A stretch of DNA of 55,214 bases from HGM10611 sp964384805 (GCA_964384805.1 CAYLLO010000004.1:1-55214), one strand, 5' to 3'. Counted from the first letter of the stretch, positions 8,046 to 17,449 are shown. Translations and numbers: made by a program. Notes: generated by a model from the sequence alone, not told the origin.

Positions 8046-9482
8046 CTAAATTAGTGAGTTACAGTTATTGATAGCTGCTTCATAAGCCTCATCGATAGGA
8101 GTTCCTACTAATACCGCACGAACTAATCCTTCTACTTCATCACGAGCTTTTGATGAACCCATAAATGCTTCAGATGTATAGAAGATATTTTGTTGAGCCC
8201 AACCAACTATTTGAGCTTGAGATTTAACTGTTCCATCAGCTATTTTTTCTTGATATTCAGCTGAATTATATACACTTTCACGAATTGGGAAATATGCAGT
8301 TTCTGTACACCATAATAATGCATTATCGAAATTAGTCATCCATTTCATGAATAACCATCCACCTAATTCTTCTAAATCATTATCTCTTTCAAATAAGCAA
8401 ACATTAGTTCCTTGTTGAATTACATTTTTATTTTGTCCATCTGCTCTTTGTGGATATTCAGCAACACCTGTTGCGAAACTTTCAGTAGTGTTGTAAGAAG
8501 CACCAGCTGATGAACCGGTAGTCATAACACATTGCATTGCTTTAAATGCATCTGATGAATAGTCAGTACCAAATTTTTGAGCTGTTCCAAAGATTCCTTC
8601 GTTGAATTTTTCAGTAAACCAAGAAATAGCAGCTTTAGATTCAGCATTATTAAATAAGTATTGACCTTTACCATTTGCGTCAAATCCTGTATATTTTCCA
8701 CCCCATTGTTGAGTTAAAGTGATGAAAAGGTTAGATTCTGAGTCTACTGAGAAGCCTGATGCAACTTCTTTTAATGTTGCTTCTAATGCATTGTATTCAG
8801 CAGTTGTTGCATAGAATTTAGCAATTCCTTCAACTTGATCCCATGTAGGATTTCTCCAAGTACCATCGGCTTGTACCCCATATTGAGCAAGTTGAGTAGC
8901 ATATAGTTTAAAGAAATCTTTATTATAGAACAATACTTCTGTTGATTTATTGAATGGTACACAATACATTTTACCATCACCATATACAGAACCTTCAGCA
9001 TAGAAAGCATCTACAAAGTCTGCAATATCAGATGCAGTCCATCCAATTTGACTTGTTCCTTGAGTACCTGTTGCCCATGTAGCATCAAGAGTATAATTAA
9101 TTTTAGATGCAACTGTAGATGTATCATTGATATACTCATCTAAACTTGTTAAAGCATTAGCATATAAATAGTTAGCGATGTGGTCAGGATATGCTTGAGC
9201 GATTGTTGGACCTTCACCAACTGGAACGGAATATAAGATTTTATCTCTTAAATCTGTATATCCACCTTGTGAAGTTTGTACAACTTCAAACATAGGGTAT
9301 GCAAGTTCAAATGATTCGATCATTTTATCAATAATAACTTGATTAGCTTGACCCATTGCATGCCAGAAAGTAATTGTAGTTTTCCCATTAGCGTTTGTGC
9401 CACCACCCATTCCGGTCATATCACAACTAGCAAGAGAAACACCTGCAACTAATAATGCCATTAGGCATAAAAATTTTTTCAT
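8046..9482 (-). CDS. ABC transporter solute-binding lipoprotein (family 1)
   Basis: Extracytoplasmic binding protein of a CUT1-type (sugar / glycerol-phosphate class) importer, 478 residues. The start is ATG 9480-9482 after AAAGGAG; the frame is open upstream, but the extension has no signal peptide. MKKFLCLMALLVAGVSLASC gives a lipobox. Family features include TFWHAMG near the N-terminus, KIPY-like PFNKSTEVLFYNKDFF in the middle and GGWLFMKW near the C-terminus. It is followed at once by the nuclease lipoprotein gene and preceded by its two permeases and ATPase. The ligand cannot be read from sequence: CUT1 systems usually carry oligosaccharides or glycerol phosphates, and the adjacent nuclease raises the possibility of a nucleic-acid breakdown product (inference). 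Confidence 0.9.
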   Translation of the reverse strand: MKKFLCLMALLVAGVSLASCDMTGMGGGTNANGKTTITFWHAMGQANQVIIDKMIESFELAYPMFEVVQTSQGGYTDLRDKILYSVPVGEGPTIAQAYPDHIANYLYANALTSLDEYINDTSTVASKINYTLDATWATGTQGTSQIGWTASDIADFVDAFYAEGSVYGDGKMYCVPFNKSTEVLFYNKDFFKLYATQLAQYGVQADGTWRNPTWDQVEGIAKFYATTAEYNALEATLKEVASGFSVDSESNLFITLTQQWGGKYTGFDANGKGQYLFNNAESKAAISWFTEKFNEGIFGTAQKFGTDYSSDAFKAMQCVMTTGSSAGASYNTTESFATGVAEYPQRADGQNKNVIQQGTNVCLFERDNDLEELGGWLFMKWMTNFDNALLWCTETAYFPIRESVYNSAEYQEKIADGTVKSQAQIVGWAQQNIFYTSEAFMGSSKARDEVEGLVRAVLVGTPIDEAYEAAINNCNSLI

Positions 9483-9558
9483 TGTTTTTTCTCCTTTTTT
9501 TAATTTTAAAATTTTTCTTTCTTTTCTTAAATATATATTTACTAAAACAAGCTTAGTT

Positions 9559-10467
9559 TTAGCCTTTGATTCCGCTTCTTGATACTCCTCGCATAATATA
9601 TTTACGCAAGAAAATAAATAGAAGCAGTAGTGGTACGGTAACAAGGGTTGTTGCCGCCATCTGAACATTTTGTTGAGAACGTCCTTCATTATCTTTAAAG
9701 GCTGTTCTTAACCCATTTGAAATTAATCTCATATTTTCTTTACTTGTAATAAGATTTGGCCAAACATATGAATTCCATGTTCCCATTAGTTTTAAAATGG
9801 TCATTGTGATAATTGTAGGCATTCCAATGGGAATCATAACTTTTAACAAATATTTAAAATCTCCGGTTCCGTCAACTTTAGCTGCATAGTAAAGTTCGTC
9901 TGGAATTTGTTTAAATGATTGTCTTAATAAGTAAATATTAAACACACTAACCATAAATGGAACTATCAACCCCATATATGTATCATCCCATTTTAAAACA
10001 CGATAAACTGTTTGCATATTGGTAATAGTTAACATTTCACCTGGAATCATCATTGTCGCCATAAATAATGAGAACAATAAATTACTTCCTTTAAATTTAA
10101 TTCTCGCAAACGCGAATGCCGCAAGAATAGTTGTAATTAAAGTTCCAATTGTCGACCATACACCTACCCAAATAGTATTAAAAACTAATCGTCCATAGTT
10201 GAAATTTGCCTTTGTTACAGCTGTAATATAGTTTTTCCATTGTGGATCTTTAGTGAAAAAAGATTGAATTGGTGCTTCTAATTCAGCATCAGATTTCAAA
10301 GAAACTAAGAACATCCAATAAAACGGAATAACAACAAATATAGCAAGCACAATTAAAAATGTATAAAGCAAGATATATTTGAGTATTCTTAACATCTTTT
10401 CTCTTTTAATTAATTTTACAGCGTCTAAATGTTCATCATTGGGAGTTATATTTTTATTAATTGTCAT
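9559..10467 (-). CDS. CUT1 ABC transporter permease, MalG/UgpE type
   Basis: Inner-membrane permease subunit, 302 residues, with about six transmembrane segments and a long hydrophilic N-terminus. The EAA loop that contacts the ATPase reads YYAAKVDGTGDFKYLLKVMIPI. The family C-terminus is present (PLLLLFIFLRKYIMRGVSRSGIKG-like, giving the typical GxxxGxxKG end). It starts 13 bp after the first permease gene, with a good ribosome site (AGGAGGTGG). It pairs with the MalF-type protein to form the channel for the binding protein at 8046-9482. Confidence 0.9.
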   Translation of the reverse strand: MTINKNITPNDEHLDAVKLIKREKMLRILKYILLYTFLIVLAIFVVIPFYWMFLVSLKSDAELEAPIQSFFTKDPQWKNYITAVTKANFNYGRLVFNTIWVGVWSTIGTLITTILAAFAFARIKFKGSNLLFSLFMATMMIPGEMLTITNMQTVYRVLKWDDTYMGLIVPFMVSVFNIYLLRQSFKQIPDELYYAAKVDGTGDFKYLLKVMIPIGMPTIITMTILKLMGTWNSYVWPNLITSKENMRLISNGLRTAFKDNEGRSQQNVQMAATTLVTVPLLLLFIFLRKYIMRGVSRSGIKG

Positions 10468-10480
10468 TTATATCCACCTC

Positions 10481-11428
10481 CTAGTAATGAACCATTTTTT
10501 TACTAACCACTGATTGAATAGCGGTTATAATCATAATAATTATAAACAAGATAACGGCCCCTGCAGATGCTACACCTACATTGCCTTTAATATTTTGATA
10601 AATTGACCAAACAATTGTTGCCATTGTATTTGTGGTAGCCCCATATGGTTTAGCATTCTCACCAAAAATCGCAATGACCGAGTTGTATGCTTTAAACGCT
10701 CCAATAAATGATGTAATCATTAAATACACAATTTGTGGAGAAAGAAGTGGAACGGTGATTCTCCACAAAGTTCTTGCTTTTGATGTACCATCAATTTGAG
10801 CTGCTTGATAATATTGTTTATCAATACCTTGTAAAGCACTTAATAAAATTAAGATTTTGAATGGTAACGCATCCCAAATAGTGTAAATCAATAATACCAT
10901 TAAGGAATTAAAGTATGGAGCTGCGCCACCTACTGGAGAACCCATCCATTTAACTGGATCGCCTCCTAAGGCCTTAATAACGGTGTTTACTAAACCTGTT
11001 CTATCATCAAAGATAATTGCGAAAACCATCCCAATCGCAATTGTATTTGTTACATAAGGCAAAAAGAATATTGTTTGTAATAATTTTTGAAATTTAGGAA
11101 TTGAATTTAAAGCAACAGCAATTAATAATGAAATAATAATCGCAACTGGTACTGATATTACCGCTACCAATGCTGTATTTTTTAAATAAATGTTAAAGAA
11201 TCTCATATTTGATCCAACTAATACTTCTTTAAAGTTATTTAAATTTATTGATTGAAGCGTAATTGCTTGATTATTAATATCTACTAAACCTGTTCTTGTA
11301 TAGTGTGCTCCTTCAACAAATGCTGTGAAAAAAGTATTAAGAATTGGATAAAAAGTGAAAACAATAAGCAAGATAATTGTTGGCGCAAGGTATAACCACG
11401 CCTTCCATTGACTTTGTTTGACTTCCAT
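10481..11428 (-). CDS. CUT1 ABC transporter permease, MalF/UgpA type
   Basis: First permease subunit of the importer, 315 residues, about six transmembrane helices. The EAA loop reads YYQAAQIDGTSKARTLWRI followed by TVPLLSP. The start lies one base after the ATPase stop codon and has no strong ribosome site, so translation is probably coupled to the ATPase gene. It forms the heterodimeric channel with the product of 9559-10467. Confidence 0.9.
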   Translation of the reverse strand: MEVKQSQWKAWLYLAPTIILLIVFTFYPILNTFFTAFVEGAHYTRTGLVDINNQAITLQSINLNNFKEVLVGSNMRFFNIYLKNTALVAVISVPVAIIISLLIAVALNSIPKFQKLLQTIFFLPYVTNTIAIGMVFAIIFDDRTGLVNTVIKALGGDPVKWMGSPVGGAAPYFNSLMVLLIYTIWDALPFKILILLSALQGIDKQYYQAAQIDGTSKARTLWRITVPLLSPQIVYLMITSFIGAFKAYNSVIAIFGENAKPYGATTNTMATIVWSIYQNIKGNVGVASAGAVILFIIIMIITAIQSVVSKKMVHY

Positions 11429-11429
11429 A

Positions 11430-12509
11430 CTACTGAATTCGACTTTCTGTTATTTTATCAAAAACAAAACATTTATTTTTCTTAATTGTTGCTTTAATTT
11501 GTTTTCCTGGAGCAATATTTTCAATATCTGCATCAATAATAAAACGGAACGTTGGATTTTCAGAACTTGAATTTTTACCAACAATTGATTTATCTCGACC
11601 AATATATTCGACTTGTTCAATATCAATTGTTAAATCACCAGTTCCTTCAGAATTAACTTCAAATCCTTCTGGTCTAATACCTACAATTACTTCTTGGTCA
11701 TTCAATTCAGAATCACCAATTTTTTCATTTCCAATATATAAACCTTTATTGGCAATTTTACCAAAGAATAAATTAATCGGAGGAGTTCCTAAGAATTTAG
11801 CAACAAATTTATTAACTGGGTTGTTGTAAACATCTTGAGGAGCACCTTTTTGTTGTTCAATTCCTGTTTTCATAACTACAATTTCATCAGAAATACTCAT
11901 AGCCTCTTCTTGGTCATGGGTTACGAAAATGGTTGTAATTCCTGTTTCACGTTGAATTCTCTTAATTTCTTCTCGAGTTTGTAAACGTAAACGAGCATCT
12001 AAATTAGACAATGGTTCATCTAACAATAAAACTCTTGGCTCTTTAACTAATGCTCGAGCAATCGCAACACGTTGTTGTTGTCCTCCTGATAATTGTTTAG
12101 GTTTACGATTAAGCAAAGATCCAATATCTACTAAATCGGCAACTTTTTGAGCTCTTTCTAGTGCTTCTTGTTTAGGAACTTTCAAGTTTTGAAGTGGAAA
12201 TAAGATATTTTGTAAAACTGTCATATGCGGATACAACGCATAATTTTGGAACACAAGTCCTATTCCCCTTTTTTCTGGTGGTAATTCTGTAACATCTTCA
12301 TCATCAAAAAAGATTCTCCCAGATGTAGGCTTTAATAAACCAGCAATCATATAAAGAGTTGTTGATTTACCGCATCCTGAAGGACCTAATAAACCGATTA
12401 ACTTTCCTGAAGGGATAGTAATATCTAGTTCATCGACAGCTCTTACTTGCATGGATGCATCGCCTTTATCTTGGAAAACCTTGGTTAACTTCTCTAGTCT
12501 AATATCCAT
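11430..12509 (-). CDS. CUT1 ABC transporter ATPase, MsmK/UgpC type
   Basis: ATP-hydrolysing subunit, 359 residues, in the MalK/MsmK/UgpC class with a C-terminal TOBE-like regulatory domain. Walker A GPSGCGKST, Q-loop VFQNYALYPHM, signature LSGGQQQRVAIARAL, Walker B VLLLDEPLSNLD and H-loop TIFVTHDQEEAM are all intact. It is the first gene of an operon that continues through both permeases, the binding protein, the SNase-like lipoprotein and the Cys/His lipoprotein. The promoter is about 60 bp upstream and the ribosome site is GGAGG. MsmK-type ATPases are often shared between importers; this one has dedicated permeases beside it. Confidence 0.93.
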   Translation of the reverse strand: MDIRLEKLTKVFQDKGDASMQVRAVDELDITIPSGKLIGLLGPSGCGKSTTLYMIAGLLKPTSGRIFFDDEDVTELPPEKRGIGLVFQNYALYPHMTVLQNILFPLQNLKVPKQEALERAQKVADLVDIGSLLNRKPKQLSGGQQQRVAIARALVKEPRVLLLDEPLSNLDARLRLQTREEIKRIQRETGITTIFVTHDQEEAMSISDEIVVMKTGIEQQKGAPQDVYNNPVNKFVAKFLGTPPINLFFGKIANKGLYIGNEKIGDSELNDQEVIVGIRPEGFEVNSEGTGDLTIDIEQVEYIGRDKSIVGKNSSSENPTFRFIIDADIENIAPGKQIKATIKKNKCFVFDKITESRIQ

Positions 12510-12566
12510 ATGTTTTTTCCTCCATATTTTTGAGCAAATATAACAAATACTTCCTCTTTTAACTTT

Positions 12567-12595
12567 ATTATATCATATTTTTCTAAAATTAGCAA
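12567..12595 (-). promoter_or_regulatory. Promoter of the transporter/nuclease operon
   Basis: On the minus strand TTGCTA (12590-12595), 17 bp, TATAAT (12567-12572). No internal terminator is seen until 3465-3495, so this could drive about 9 kb and six genes. The -35 TTGCTA recurs in the promoters at 3245-3273 and 19303-19331. Confidence 0.7.
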
Positions 12596-12684
12596 CTGAT
12601 ATAAATCTAAAATATTATAGTTTATTTTTTATTTTTTGGAATGTTTAAAAATGTTTATTAATTTTTTCCTATATTATTAATAAA

Positions 12685-12711
12685 CAAAAGAGGCGAATTA
12701 AAATTCACCTC
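12685..12711 (-). terminator. Terminator after the dnaX-recR operon
   Basis: Minus-strand hairpin GAGGTGAATT / AATTCGCCTC (one G-U pair) at 12690-12711, followed by TTTTGTTT; it begins 7 bp past the stop of the small membrane protein gene at 12719. Confidence 0.8.
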
Positions 12712-12718
12712 CTAATTA

Positions 12719-12964
12719 TTATATAAAAATCCAAATTATTGAAGCAATAACAAGTATAGCGGCAATTACCACTATAATTTTGGCACTTCTTTTAATTACC
12801 GCTATTGCTCCAATAAGTACAAGAATTCCTACAGCAAGTAAAATTAAAGTTTGGATAATATATGAAAAAGCACCAAAAAAATCAAGAACATAATCAACAA
12901 GTTGACTACATTTTTCACTAATAAAATTGATAAATGATTGAAATATATTTAATTCTTTTAGCAT
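12719..12964 (-). CDS. Small membrane protein, last gene of the dnaX operon
   Basis: An 81-residue protein with an amphipathic N-terminus (about residues 1-35) and two hydrophobic segments (about 36-56 and 60-80) split by KRSAK. I chose ATG 12962-12964 (AGGAG 8 bp upstream) over the GTG at 12971-12973, which overlaps that ribosome site. It follows recR by 17 bp and precedes a terminator. In Bacillus subtilis this slot (after dnaX-yaaK-recR) holds yaaL and bofA, but I see no sequence resemblance to BofA, so the function is unknown. Confidence 0.6.
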   Translation of the reverse strand: MLKELNIFQSFINFISEKCSQLVDYVLDFFGAFSYIIQTLILLAVGILVLIGAIAVIKRSAKIIVVIAAILVIASIIWIFI

Positions 12965-12981
12965 CTTTTTCACTCCTCTTT

Positions 12982-13581
12982 TTATAGTTTTATTCTTGAT
13001 GATAAAGCTTTTCTAAGTGTCAATTCATCAGCATATTCAATATCTCCACCTGCTGGAATTCCATAGCCTATTCTTGAAATTTCTAAACCTTCACGTTTCA
13101 ATATTTTTTCCAAATAAAGGGCCGTTGTTTCTCCTTGAGGCGTTAAACTTGTCGCAAGTATAACTTCTTTAACATCTAAATTTTTACAACGTTCTTCAAG
13201 TTCTTTAATAAATAAATCATCAGGTCCAATACCATCCATAGGTGAAATTAATCCTCCAAGTACATGATATAAACCATTATATTGCTGTGTTTTTTCTAGT
13301 GATATTACATCTTTAGTATCTTTAACCACTAATATTTTGTCTTTTTCACGAAGTTCATTTTGACATATATCACAAACTTCTTCAGTAGTTAAAATATTAC
13401 ATATACTACAATGTTTAATATTTTTTTTGGTCGAAAGCAATACTTTAGTAAATTCTACAACATCTTCATCCGTTAATTTTTCTACCACTTGAAAAGCATA
13501 ACGAGTAGCAGTTTTTTGTCCAACTCCAGGGAGTTTTTCAAAACACTCAATTAAGGGATCTAAAAATTTTAATGCATTCAT
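12982..13581 (-). CDS. recR: Recombination mediator RecR
   Basis: RecR works with RecO and RecF to load RecA on gapped DNA. The 199-residue product is the usual length. It has the N-terminal helix-hairpin-helix (LPGVGQKTATRYAF), a four-Cys zinc finger (CSICN...CDICQ), a Toprim domain (ILVVKDTKDVISLEKT ... DGIGPDDL) and the C-terminal EILKREGLEISRIGYGIPAGG region. The start codon abuts the ybaB stop (TAA-ATG), and GGAGG inside the end of ybaB serves as its ribosome site. Conserved order dnaX-ybaB-recR. Confidence 0.97.
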   Translation of the reverse strand: MNALKFLDPLIECFEKLPGVGQKTATRYAFQVVEKLTDEDVVEFTKVLLSTKKNIKHCSICNILTTEEVCDICQNELREKDKILVVKDTKDVISLEKTQQYNGLYHVLGGLISPMDGIGPDDLFIKELEERCKNLDVKEVILATSLTPQGETTALYLEKILKREGLEISRIGYGIPAGGDIEYADELTLRKALSSRIKL

Positions 13582-13887
13582 TTAGAAGAATGATCCTCCA
13601 AGCATTGATTGATATTTACCTAATTTCTCTTCCGTAAATTTTTCAACTTCTTTATGGGCAGCATTGTAGGCAGCAACAATCATTTCTCCTAACATTTCAG
13701 TATCTTCCTTAGAATCGATTGTAAAAGTTTCATCAATTTCTACTTTCAGTAATTCTCCAGTCCCTTTGATTGTTACATTAACTACTCCACCAGCACTTTT
13801 AGTAAACTCAGCATTAGAAATCTCCTCTTGTGCTTTCATTATTTCTTGTTGCATTTGGCGGATTTTACGCATTTGTTGTGGATTCAT
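13582..13887 (-). CDS. YbaB/EbfC nucleoid-associated protein
   Basis: A 101-residue small dimeric DNA-binding protein of the YbaB/EbfC family, acting on the nucleoid; its exact role is unsettled in general. The family core is visible: MRKIRQMQQEIMKAQEE coiled helix, VTIKGTGELLKVEID, and EMLGEMIVAAYNAAHKEVE. It lies 4 bp after dnaX and directly before recR, the standard arrangement in Bacillota. RBS GAGGAAT precedes the ATG. Confidence 0.95.
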   Translation of the reverse strand: MNPQQMRKIRQMQQEIMKAQEEISNAEFTKSAGGVVNVTIKGTGELLKVEIDETFTIDSKEDTEMLGEMIVAAYNAAHKEVEKFTEEKLGKYQSMLGGSFF

Positions 13888-13891
13888 ATTA

Positions 13892-16800
13892 TTATTCCTC
13901 TTCTTCCTTAATTAAATTTTCTCCAAATAAATCAACAGCCTTATTATAAGATGGACTCTTTTCATCAACAAACGATTTTTTAATAATCTTTAATTCAGGA
14001 TTATTAATTGGAGTAAGTTTTGGAAATCTAGTTCCCATTTGATATTGTCCTCGATATTCATTTCGTTTTTCTTGCCAAATATTTTCTGGTAAAGCAACAA
14101 AATCATATTCTCTACCAAAAGTAATCTTTAATATTTGTTTAGCCTCAAAATGAATCTTATCTCCCATAATGTGGTTACATAATGCCGCATTAGGATAAGT
14201 AATAATGATACAATTATTACCATTTACAACAGGCACTCCATCCATCAAAAATCTTGCTACTGGTGACAAAGCTGTCCCAACACGATCCCCTAATCGTTGC
14301 CAATTGTTAATAATTATCTTACGCTCTTCACGTGATATTTCACTACGAGAATCATGCATAACCATTTCGATTTTTTCAATCGCATATGGATTATCTCTAG
14401 GAACATTTTGACTTATAGTCTCTAAAGTTCTAGGGGCAGTCGTTTCTAATACTGTTGCTCGTTTATAAGTTGATTGAACAGACTCTTTTTTAACAGGCTC
14501 TTCTTCTTTGATAACTAAATTATCTAATTTAAAAGTAGTATTCGGTGTTTCTACTTCCTCTTTTTTAAGAGCAATTTCTTCAACTATTGGCATTATAGTT
14601 GGTTCATTTAGAACTTCTTCATATATATCTTTTGATTCTTCAGGTTGTGAATCAACATTTTCTAACGGCGATTCGTTTTCCACAGGTAGTTCTTTTATTT
14701 CTTCTATGATTTCGTTTTCCATTTTATTTAATGCTGGTTCAACAACTGGTTCTACATGCACTTGTTCAATAATTTTTTCTTCTTTTGGTTCTAAAACTGG
14801 AACAACCACAGGTTGTGCAATCTCTAAAGTTTGCTCTTTGAAATTTCTAAATTCTTTAATTAATTCTTTTATTTCAGCAATTAACCCTTTAATTTCTTTA
14901 TCTTTTGTAGAAGCAACCATTGCTTCTCTACCACTAACAGTGATTAAGAAAGTTTTTATATTTTTATTAGCATCTTTCCCTAAAGATGGTTCTTGTATAT
15001 ATTTACCTTCTTGTTTATCAGTAATAAAGAGTTTTATGTCATCTTTCATATTGTAAAGATTTAATACAACATAATTTAAAGTATCTAATGGAATCTTTTC
15101 ATTAATTGCAACTGCTCTTAAGCCTGATTCTAATTGATTAATATTACAAGATAGTTCATAATGAAGTTCTTCTTCAACTTCTCTTTCAAAATCATCAAGG
15201 GATAAAATATCACTTTTTTGCTCATCTGAAGAAGGTAAAACATCAACTTTTTCTACTATTGGTTCTACTTTTCTTTCTTCAACTATTGGCTCTACTGGTT
15301 CTTTTACCTCTTCTAATACTGGTTCTACAGGTGTTTCCTCTAAAGGTTTATTAAAGAAAACCGGGTTAGTAAAGAAATCATCAATTGGTCTTGTCATTTC
15401 TTCAGGTATTTTTGTTTCTTCTAAAGTATCATTTTCTATATCTTGTTGATTTGTAGTTGAAGTTTCTTCTAATGTTTCTATTGTGACATCTTCGCTTAAT
15501 TGGTTTTCAAATTGTTCAAGTGGCGATTGCTCGGCTACTTCTTGAACCTCTAAATTTTTAAACATATCTTCTTGAACATAGTTTTCAACTATCGGTTCTA
15601 CTAGTTCTTTCTCTTCTTCAATTTTTCTTTGAACTTCCACGATATCTAAAACTTTTTGTTCATAAGGATTTTCGCGTTTTTGAATAGATGCTTCGACTTT
15701 AGAATCTGTTAAAACTAATTCGTTTAAAGACGCCTCGATATTACTATAAGTATGTTGCAAAGCTTCTAATTGTGTCTTTAACTCTTCATATTGGCTTTTT
15801 AATAATTCTAACTCTTCTTTATCATTAGATTGATTAAAATCAAATAATGTTAATGCCTCTGGTTCTTTATGTTCTTTCGTTTTTAAACTTGTTGATAATT
15901 CCTCAATTTGATTAAAAGCCAATTGAATAGATGCTTCTATTGTTTCTAATTCTTCTTTCATAAAAGCAGAATCATTACTTTCAATATTATTATTACCTTC
16001 TAATTGTTTTTTAATCATTTCAATTTCTTCATTTATTGCGTCTAAATTAATATTTGGTACTATTTCTTTTTCTTCTAGTTTTATTAAACGTTCTTCAAAA
16101 GAACTATAATCAATGTTAGAATTATTCTTAATAACCGTATTTTCTAACAAAGTTAATTTTTCTTTTGTTTCGTTTTGGAATTCGTTTAAATTTAATTTAA
16201 CTAGTTCACTTTTTATTTTATTTAAATGAACTTCCAAAGTTACAAGGCGTTCTTCAATATCATTTGGCAAAACTTCCCCTAGTAATGCTCCTTGATTACT
16301 TTGAGTATTATAATCATCCCTTGAAGCACTAGCCATTTTCATAATACCAACTTCAAGAAAAATCTTTTGGGATAAACTAAATTTTATTTTATTTTGTACA
16401 TCACTTAAGACTTCAATATAATAGAAGATTTTCTTTTTGTTAAGATTATTACATAACATCTTAAATGCCATATCATTATAAATCAATTTATCATTTGCTT
16501 CTCCATCTGTACTTTGATACAATAAAATATCCCGACACAATTGAAGTAATCCTTGAACTAATCTACTTACTTCTTTCCCTAAAGATAATAAATCGTTAGT
16601 TAATTCAACAGCTTTAGCAGAATTATTCTCATTAATAACCTGCATTAACTCTATTAATTTTTGATTTGATATTCTACCTGTTACATTATTAACATCTTCT
16701 AAAGTTATCTCTTTAGTACTATATGAATTAACTTGGTCTAAAATACCTATCGCATCACGCATTCCCCCATCAGATGCTTCAGCTACTAAATTTAGTGCTT

Positions 16801-17401
16801 CTTCTTCAATCGCAATTTTTTCTTTTTCAGCAATGCTTGTTAAATTGCTCTTAATTTCTTTAACTGTTAATGGTTTAAAATCAAATCGTTGGCAACGAGA
16901 TAGGATTGTTGCTGGAATCTTGTGCGGTTCGGTTGTTGCCATGATAAACATAACATGTGCAGGTGGTTCTTCCAACGTTTTTAAAAGCGCATTAAATGCT
17001 GAAATACTAAGCATATGAACTTCATCGATAATATATACTTTGTATTTTAAAACACTTGGTAAAAAATTAACCTTTTCTAAAACATTTCTTATTTCATCAA
17101 CACCATTATTACTGGCTGCATCAAATTCAACAATATCAGGAGTTTCATTGTTATTAATCATTCTACATGATGAACATTTATTGCATGGTTCACCAGCATG
17201 CAAGTCTTCACAATTGATGGCTTTAGCTAAAATACGAGCAATGGTTGTTTTTCCTATTCCTCTTGGTCCGCTGAATATATATGCATGTGATGTTTTATTA
17301 TTAGTAAGAGCATTTTTCAAGGTCTTAATAATATGTTCTTGTCCAATTACAGAACTAAAACTATTTGGACGATAACTTCGATACAACGCTTTATAAGCCA
17401 T
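13892..17401 (-). CDS. dnaX: DNA polymerase III subunit tau/gamma, unusually long
   Basis: Clamp-loader ATPase of the replicative polymerase, 1169 residues; Bacilli DnaX is usually about 550-600. Residues 1-220 are the AAA+ domain: Walker A GPRGIGKTT, zinc Cys CEDLHAGEPCNKCSSC, YIIDEVHMLS and sensor RCQRFDFKPL; domain III ends near 360. Then follow about 230 residues of predicted coiled coil (LEERLIKLEEKE-type), about 170 residues of acidic Glu/Pro repeats (VEPIVEE, EPVLEEV), an apparently folded island (about 780-890), another acidic linker, and a C-terminal tau-like domain (about 1040-1169, IINNWQRLGDRVG). The reading frame is open throughout, and the N- and C-terminal parts look normal. 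First gene of dnaX-ybaB-recR. Confidence 0.95.
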   Translation of the reverse strand: MAYKALYRSYRPNSFSSVIGQEHIIKTLKNALTNNKTSHAYIFSGPRGIGKTTIARILAKAINCEDLHAGEPCNKCSSCRMINNNETPDIVEFDAASNNGVDEIRNVLEKVNFLPSVLKYKVYIIDEVHMLSISAFNALLKTLEEPPAHVMFIMATTEPHKIPATILSRCQRFDFKPLTVKEIKSNLTSIAEKEKIAIEEEALNLVAEASDGGMRDAIGILDQVNSYSTKEITLEDVNNVTGRISNQKLIELMQVINENNSAKAVELTNDLLSLGKEVSRLVQGLLQLCRDILLYQSTDGEANDKLIYNDMAFKMLCNNLNKKKIFYYIEVLSDVQNKIKFSLSQKIFLEVGIMKMASASRDDYNTQSNQGALLGEVLPNDIEERLVTLEVHLNKIKSELVKLNLNEFQNETKEKLTLLENTVIKNNSNIDYSSFEERLIKLEEKEIVPNINLDAINEEIEMIKKQLEGNNNIESNDSAFMKEELETIEASIQLAFNQIEELSTSLKTKEHKEPEALTLFDFNQSNDKEELELLKSQYEELKTQLEALQHTYSNIEASLNELVLTDSKVEASIQKRENPYEQKVLDIVEVQRKIEEEKELVEPIVENYVQEDMFKNLEVQEVAEQSPLEQFENQLSEDVTIETLEETSTTNQQDIENDTLEETKIPEEMTRPIDDFFTNPVFFNKPLEETPVEPVLEEVKEPVEPIVEERKVEPIVEKVDVLPSSDEQKSDILSLDDFEREVEEELHYELSCNINQLESGLRAVAINEKIPLDTLNYVVLNLYNMKDDIKLFITDKQEGKYIQEPSLGKDANKNIKTFLITVSGREAMVASTKDKEIKGLIAEIKELIKEFRNFKEQTLEIAQPVVVPVLEPKEEKIIEQVHVEPVVEPALNKMENEIIEEIKELPVENESPLENVDSQPEESKDIYEEVLNEPTIMPIVEEIALKKEEVETPNTTFKLDNLVIKEEEPVKKESVQSTYKRATVLETTAPRTLETISQNVPRDNPYAIEKIEMVMHDSRSEISREERKIIINNWQRLGDRVGTALSPVARFLMDGVPVVNGNNCIIITYPNAALCNHIMGDKIHFEAKQILKITFGREYDFVALPENIWQEKRNEYRGQYQMGTRFPKLTPINNPELKIIKKSFVDEKSPSYNKAVDLFGENLIKEEEE

Positions 17402-17443
17402 ATTTATTTTCTCCTCTTATTTTTTTCTTGATTACTTAGGTTT

Positions 17444-17449
17444 ATTATA
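17444..17449 (-). promoter_or_regulatory. Probable -10 box for the dnaX operon
   Basis: TATAAT on the minus strand, about 43 bp before the dnaX start and just past the ygiQ stop. No convincing -35 is present, so confidence is limited. Confidence 0.45.

Noticed and set aside
9483..9689. 69-residue N-terminal extension of the binding protein
   Set aside because: It overlaps the end of the permease gene, lacks a ribosome site, and would bury the lipoprotein signal peptide.
12719..12964. BofA, by analogy to dnaX-yaaK-recR-yaaL-bofA order
   Set aside because: Position fits, but the sequence and hydrophobic pattern do not resemble BofA as I know it.
14508..15056. 182-residue plus-strand frame over the dnaX linker
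   Set aside because: Antisense shadow of the biased Glu/Pro-rich coding region; no start signals and a low-complexity Ser/Ile-rich product.
17402..17443. SRP RNA gene, often just upstream of dnaX in Bacilli
   Set aside because: Only about 48 bp separate dnaX from the ygiQ-type gene; there is no room.
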